The notes beneath the pieces are model-generated. The model saw only the letters and a list, made by a program, of their open reading frames with translations. It made no database searches and was not told the origin of the DNA. Below, one piece after another: positions 6,239 to 9,310 of a DNA stretch of 9,310 bases. This DNA comes from CAZUSU01 sp964623315. Lineage in GTDB: Bacteria; Patescibacteriota; Patescibacteriia; Magasanikbacterales; 2-02-FULL-50-9b. Location: positions 1 to 9,310 of the forward strand of contig CAZUSU010000022.1 in assembly GCA_964623315.1 (NCBI GenBank), in the 5' to 3' direction. Position numbers and translations under genes: made by a program. Position 1 is the first letter of the stretch. Each line of letters starts with the position of its first letter.

Positions 6239-6948
6239 CCATTTCTGTGATTATTCCGATATATGGGCGGGTGGAATTGCTGGGTCCTTGTTTGAAGGCG
6301 TTGTGTCATCAAACTTTACTGCCCACGGAAATAATTGTGGTGGATGATGGAAATAATGAACCGACCGCAGAGGCGATAAAAAATATTTGCACGGCGTATT
6401 CCGCAAAGTACTTGCGTGCGTCCCCGCAGGGAGGCGCGAGTGCGGCGCGTAATAGGGGCATGCGCACGGCAGAGGGTGACGCTTTATTTTTTTGTGATGC
6501 TGATGTGGTATTACTGCCTCACGCGCTGGAATGGTTATCCTCGGCGCTTGAAAATAATTCTGCGGCATTATTTGCGTATGGCGATTATGCGTTGGGTAAA
6601 CGGATCATGCGTGGCCAGAAATTTAATCCGACGGTCTTGCGAGATCATAATTATATTTCAACCATGTCGCTCGTCAGGCGTTCTGCCGGAGTTTTTTTTG
6701 ATGAAAAACTTAAACGCTTTCAGGATTGGGATATGTGGCTTACCATTGCCGCGGGCGGTGGCACGGGGGTATATGTTCCCGAACTGTTATTTCACGCACA
6801 ACCCAACGGTACGATGAGCCGATGGCTCCCGTCAGGGTGTGTGAAAAATGCAAAATGGTTTTGGTGGCTACCCGCCGTGCGCGCGTATATCAGCGCGCGA
6901 AAAATTCTGTTTGAAAAACATTTCGGCGATCGGTCGGTTCAGAAATAA
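6235..6948 (+). CDS. GT2-family (GT-A fold) glycosyltransferase
   Basis: A 237-aa inverting-type glycosyltransferase. It starts MTISVIIPIYGR, then EIIVVDDGN (residues 32-40, nucleotide-binding Asp pair), GGASAARNRGM (66-76), CDADVVL (87-93, the DXD metal motif at Asp88-Asp90), and QDWDMW (163-168) in the place of the catalytic ED/WDxW motif. There is no transmembrane anchor, although an aromatic WFWWLP segment (208-213) may touch the membrane. Length suits a single-domain GT2 enzyme. Its ATG overlaps the preceding stop (ATGA at 6235-6238), so it closes a flippase-GT4-GT2 module. Its last 59 bp overlap the convergent fmt gene. Sugar specificity is not deducible. Confidence 0.9.
   Translation: MTISVIIPIYGRVELLGPCLKALCHQTLLPTEIIVVDDGNNEPTAEAIKNICTAYSAKYLRASPQGGASAARNRGMRTAEGDALFFCDADVVLLPHALEWLSSALENNSAALFAYGDYALGKRIMRGQKFNPTVLRDHNYISTMSLVRRSAGVFFDEKLKRFQDWDMWLTIAAGGGTGVYVPELLFHAQPNGTMSRWLPSGCVKNAKWFWWLPAVRAYISARKILFEKHFGDRSVQK
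6879..6898. repeat. GC-only inverted repeat at the convergent gene junction
   Basis: GCGCGC (6879-6884) and GCGCGC (6893-6898) can pair around an 8-nt loop GTATATCA. The loop contains the fmt stop codon (minus-strand TGA, 6890-6892). The hairpin lies inside the C-terminal coding part of the plus-strand GT2 gene. It could slow transcription from either side, but no T-run follows on either strand, so it is not a canonical intrinsic terminator. Alternating GC is also easy to obtain by chance in this coding sequence. Confidence 0.35.
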
Positions 6949-7876
6949 ACAGTCCGGACAGGTGTGCGTAGCCATTTTGAAATGCCGCAGATGACATTAT
7001 TTTTTTTCCAGCAGGGAGGAGCTCATCCATAAGAATTGTTCCGTCGCACGTCCCCAGTTTTACCAGTTTATGCTCAAACACCAACTGGCCGGCAGGAATG
7101 GTGGCGTTGGTATCAACGTGGCACCGAACTATTTTTATGACAGAGCCGTTAATAGTAAACATAACGCCGGGCCAAGGGACCAGCGCACGCACGAGACGTT
7201 CAATTTCTATCGCTGATTGCGTTTCTGCAGAAATAGCGCCGGTTTCTCGCACGAGTAGTGCGGTATAGGTTGCGGAATTATGTTGTTGTGGCGTTGGAAT
7301 CAGGGTGCCGTTCATATATCCCTCTATCGCTGAACTCACTTTTTGCGCGCCCAGAGCTCCTAATCGCTGAATCAGCTCCGGCGTGGTGTCAGTCGGCGCC
7401 ACTGTGCAGGGGTGTTTTGAAATGAGGGGTCCGTGGTCCATCTGCGCATCCATGACCATAAAGGTGATACCCGTTTCTGTGTCACCGGCGGCAATCGCGG
7501 CGTGGACCGGTGCGGCACCGCGCCAACGGGGGAGCAGAGAGCCGTGCACGTTGAGCGCTCCGTGTGGCGCAATGGCCAAAATATCAGCCGGAATAATTCG
7601 TCCATACTGCGCCACAATAAAAATGTCAGGACTATATGCGCGTAGAATTGACCGGAACTCATCTGTTTTTAATTTTTCCGGCGTCTCAACCGGTATGTGG
7701 TGTAACAGGGCAAAAGCATGCGTGGCACTTTTATGTATTTTTGCCACCCTTCCCACTGCCCGAGGCGGTTGCGTTATCACACAGCAAATGTGGTATAAAT
7801 GATTTTTAAAAAGCGACTGTAATATTTGCAATGCAAATTCGCCCGTGCCAAAAAAAATTATGCGCGTTGGTGCCAT
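6890..7876 (-). CDS. fmt: methionyl-tRNA formyltransferase
   Basis: Fmt transfers a formyl group from 10-formyl-tetrahydrofolate to the amino group of Met-tRNA for initiation. The 328-aa protein has the N-terminal hydrolase-like fold (RIIFFGTGEFALQIL, residues 5-19) and the catalytic set Asn109, His111 and Asp147 (NVHGSLLPRWRGAAPVHAA and MDHGP), matching E. coli Asn106, His108 and Asp144. The C-terminal tRNA-binding domain includes ALVPWPGVMFTING. Length is close to the usual 310-320. The frame extends upstream to 7930, but that start would lie 50 bp inside def; the ATG at 7876, 4 bp after the def stop, gives the family N-terminus. No Shine-Dalgarno sequence is present. Its 3' end overlaps the opposing GT2 gene, and the stop is TGA. 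Confidence 0.95.
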   Translation of the reverse strand: MAPTRIIFFGTGEFALQILQSLFKNHLYHICCVITQPPRAVGRVAKIHKSATHAFALLHHIPVETPEKLKTDEFRSILRAYSPDIFIVAQYGRIIPADILAIAPHGALNVHGSLLPRWRGAAPVHAAIAAGDTETGITFMVMDAQMDHGPLISKHPCTVAPTDTTPELIQRLGALGAQKVSSAIEGYMNGTLIPTPQQHNSATYTALLVRETGAISAETQSAIEIERLVRALVPWPGVMFTINGSVIKIVRCHVDTNATIPAGQLVFEHKLVKLGTCDGTILMDELLPAGKKIMSSAAFQNGYAHLSGLFISEPTDRRNVFQTEFFAR

Positions 7877-7880
7877 ATTT

Positions 7881-8381
7881 TTACAGCGCCGAACGAATTT
7901 GTGTGGGGCGAATATTGGTAGCGCGATCAATGTACAAAATACCGTTCAGATGGTCGCATTCATGTTGGGCAACTCGTGCGGCGTATCCGGTGAGCGCGCG
8001 CTCATACGACTGGCCATCGCGCGTTATGCCGCAGAGCGTAACCCCGACATGACGTTCAACGTCGCCAATAAGTCCGGGAACGGAAAGACAGCCCTCTTCA
8101 TCCGTTGCTTTTTCAAGGGAGTAGTGAGAAAGCGACGGATTACTGATGACAAGATCAGATGAGCTGGCACCAAACGCATCTTTTCCAATAATAATAATGG
8201 ACACCCCTTGTGCAACCTGCACCGCCGCTAAACCAATTCCATCGTCGGCATACATGGTGGTCACCATGCTGTCGCACAATTCCTGCATCTTTTCACCGGC
8301 AAGCTCTTCGGCGCTAATCGGCCGCGCAATCTGGCGTAATAGAGCGTTCGGATGAGTAATGACGGGCAAAATATTTCCCAT
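7881..8381 (-). CDS. def: peptide deformylase
   Basis: Def is a metalloenzyme that removes the N-formyl group from nascent proteins, reversing the action of Fmt next door. The 166-aa product has all three family motifs: GIGLAAVQ (residues 48-55), EGCLS (96-100, metal ligand Cys98) and HECDH (140-144, ligands His140 and His144 with catalytic Glu141). In the first motif valine replaces the usual proline (GxGLAAPQ), a mild variation next to the intact catalytic glutamine 55. Length is typical. The ATG at 8381 opens MGNILPVITHPNALLRQIAR, the normal deformylase N-terminus. It lies 11 bp after the priA-like gene and 4 bp before fmt, so the three are probably co-transcribed. No Shine-Dalgarno sequence is visible. 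Confidence 0.96.
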   Translation of the reverse strand: MGNILPVITHPNALLRQIARPISAEELAGEKMQELCDSMVTTMYADDGIGLAAVQVAQGVSIIIIGKDAFGASSSDLVISNPSLSHYSLEKATDEEGCLSVPGLIGDVERHVGVTLCGITRDGQSYERALTGYAARVAQHECDHLNGILYIDRATNIRPTQIRSAL

Positions 8382-8392
8382 AGAATACTAGA

Positions 8393-9310
8393 TTAATCGT
8401 CGTGCGATAAAATGTCAAACGGGGGTTGTTTATATTTCTTACGCAGTGCCTCCTCGCTGTGCCACCACGTCGCAAGGCCCTCTGCGGTTTTGGCGCCCCA
8501 CAACGGGCGTTCCGGATGCGCCGTTATCGCAATCCAATTTCCTTGCCATGACGGTGTCAGCGCAACTGATAAGCGGCGCAATCTGGTGAGGGTGCGCTCT
8601 TCGGCATCAAAGAGATGACCACATGATTCAAAATCCACCGCGCAATCAATTATGGTCTGAAAGGATGAAAGCGATGTGTAGTCAGCCGCCGCAGAGGTCA
8701 TAATGGTGAGCGGGCCATGGCGGGGCTCTGCACGGTCATGCAGAACAATGTGTGATGCAGAAATGTCATAATGTTTTGCGAGAACGCGTGCAAGCGACGC
8801 ACCACCCAATCCGTAGGAATGAATGCGCGTACCACTGCAATGCCTGCAGGCCGGCACCGTGCCATCGCGCGGCGCGTCTGTAACGGCATGACAATCACTG
8901 CAAAAGAGACGCAGTGCGGCGTGTAAATGCGGAACCAGCACACAGACATTATCTGATGAACGCAACTCTTGTGCAATACGTTCATAGGTTGCCTTAAGGC
9001 GATGCATTCCCGAAAGCGTGGATATATCAACGCGTGTGGGCCATTGTTTTAGTGCGGGGGCATTACCGTATTGCTTAAAATCATAACTAGATGGCGTGTG
9101 CATAATCTGAATAATTTGTTCTGGTTCGTGCTGTCTGCGCAATCTAAGAACGGCTCTATTATGATACGCCGGCCCGTCCCACTGCTCATGAGCCGGATGG
9201 GTTGGGTCTAGCAGAATAATAGTCCCGTGTGCGGATAATGGAAGCCAAACGCCGATGTGGGTGCCGATAATTACCGTGTGTGGCGTTTGAGATCGCCACG
9301 CATGCCATGC
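8393..9310 (-). CDS. priA: PriA-like primosomal protein N', partial at 5' end, degenerate helicase
   Basis: The frame is open from the window edge and gives the last 305 residues. It aligns by eye along PriA, the replication-restart helicase: IGTHIGVWLPL (PriA VGTRSALFAPF), then ILLDPTH at 9197-9217 in place of Walker B DEEH, MHTPSS (9086-9103) for SATPS, a zinc ribbon with two CxxC pairs (8837-8902), FDAEERTL (8588-8611) for DFRAAERT, and KQPPFDIL near the end for the YPPF segment. Lost features are the DEEH glutamates, the GTQMIAKGHDF motif, the QVAGRAGR arginine-finger motif, four of eight zinc cysteines and most of the C-terminal domain. It is probably ATPase-dead, as in the actinobacterial PriA-like proteins. 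The reading frame is intact, so it is likely expressed. The Walker A region is outside the window. The TTG at 9142 is internal, not the start. Confidence 0.8.
   Translation of the reverse strand, partial: AWHAWRSQTPHTVIIGTHIGVWLPLSAHGTIILLDPTHPAHEQWDGPAYHNRAVLRLRRQHEPEQIIQIMHTPSSYDFKQYGNAPALKQWPTRVDISTLSGMHRLKATYERIAQELRSSDNVCVLVPHLHAALRLFCSDCHAVTDAPRDGTVPACRHCSGTRIHSYGLGGASLARVLAKHYDISASHIVLHDRAEPRHGPLTIMTSAAADYTSLSSFQTIIDCAVDFESCGHLFDAEERTLTRLRRLSVALTPSWQGNWIAITAHPERPLWGAKTAEGLATWWHSEEALRKKYKQPPFDILSHDD

Noticed and set aside
7383..7802. A 139-aa plus-strand frame opposite fmt.
   Set aside because: The minus strand encodes the Fmt catalytic core here. The plus-strand translation is cysteine- and arginine-rich without family resemblance, typical of an antisense shadow.
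7877..7930. An fmt start at 7930, adding 18 residues.
   Set aside because: It would overlap def by 50 bp and place non-family sequence before the conserved formyltransferase N-terminus. The ATG at 7876 fits both.
8393..9142. A complete 249-aa gene starting at TTG 9142.
   Set aside because: The frame stays open to the window edge, and the upstream 56 codons carry clear PriA-like sequence, so the TTG is an internal leucine codon and the gene is partial.
1..9310. CRISPR arrays, tRNA or rRNA genes, insertion sequences, direct-repeat arrays, diversity-generating elements or a new defence system.
   Set aside because: No periodic repeats, tRNA-like folds, transposase motifs or toxin/antitoxin-like gene pairs were seen. 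Almost every base is accounted for by recognised genes.

Overview
The window is a compact, almost fully coding stretch of a bacterial chromosome. It most resembles the Candidate Phyla Radiation (Patescibacteria). That placement is inference from several traits: no Shine-Dalgarno sequence before most genes, abbreviated ribosomal proteins (L13 is 118 aa), an RNA polymerase alpha subunit reduced to its N-terminal domain, an eroded PriA-like protein, and near-zero intergenic spacing. TGA works as a stop codon for rplM, the flippase, the first glycosyltransferase and fmt. This argues against the UGA-glycine lineages Absconditabacteria and Gracilibacteria.

Positions 1-94 hold what may be the last 17 codons of an upstream gene. 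They also hold a near-consensus sigma-70-type promoter: TTGACA, a 17-bp spacer, then TATACT. Its predicted start site lies only about 9 nt before the infA ATG. Positions 95-3705 (+) are the end of the classic spc/alpha ribosomal cluster plus the L13/S9 pair: infA, rpmJ, rpsM, rpsK, rpsD, rpoA, rplQ, rplM, rpsI. Together these supply initiation factor IF-1, proteins of both ribosomal subunits and the RNA polymerase assembly platform.

Positions 3708-6948 (+) continue without a visible break into three surface-glycan genes: a Wzx/MATE-like flippase, a GT4-family (GT-B) glycosyltransferase and a GT2-family (GT-A) glycosyltransferase. The three are joined by ATGA start/stop overlaps. Together they look like a small module that builds and exports a lipid-linked glycan, apparently transcribed behind the ribosomal genes.

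Positions 6890-9310 (-) carry the widely conserved priA-def-fmt order. Fmt formylates initiator Met-tRNA, and Def removes the formyl group from new proteins. The priA-like gene is cut by the window edge. Its visible 305 residues align by eye with PriA but have lost the Walker B glutamates, the region of the arginine-finger motif, one of two zinc sites and the end of the C-terminal domain. The two gene blocks converge and overlap by 59 bp, with no spacer for an ordinary terminator.

No tRNA, rRNA, CRISPR array, insertion sequence or gene-free stretch longer than 100 bases was seen. The points most worth a second look are the RpoA lacking its C-terminal domain, the degenerate PriA in conserved synteny, the missing Shine-Dalgarno signals with a nearly leaderless operon promoter, and the ribosome-to-glycan operon fusion.
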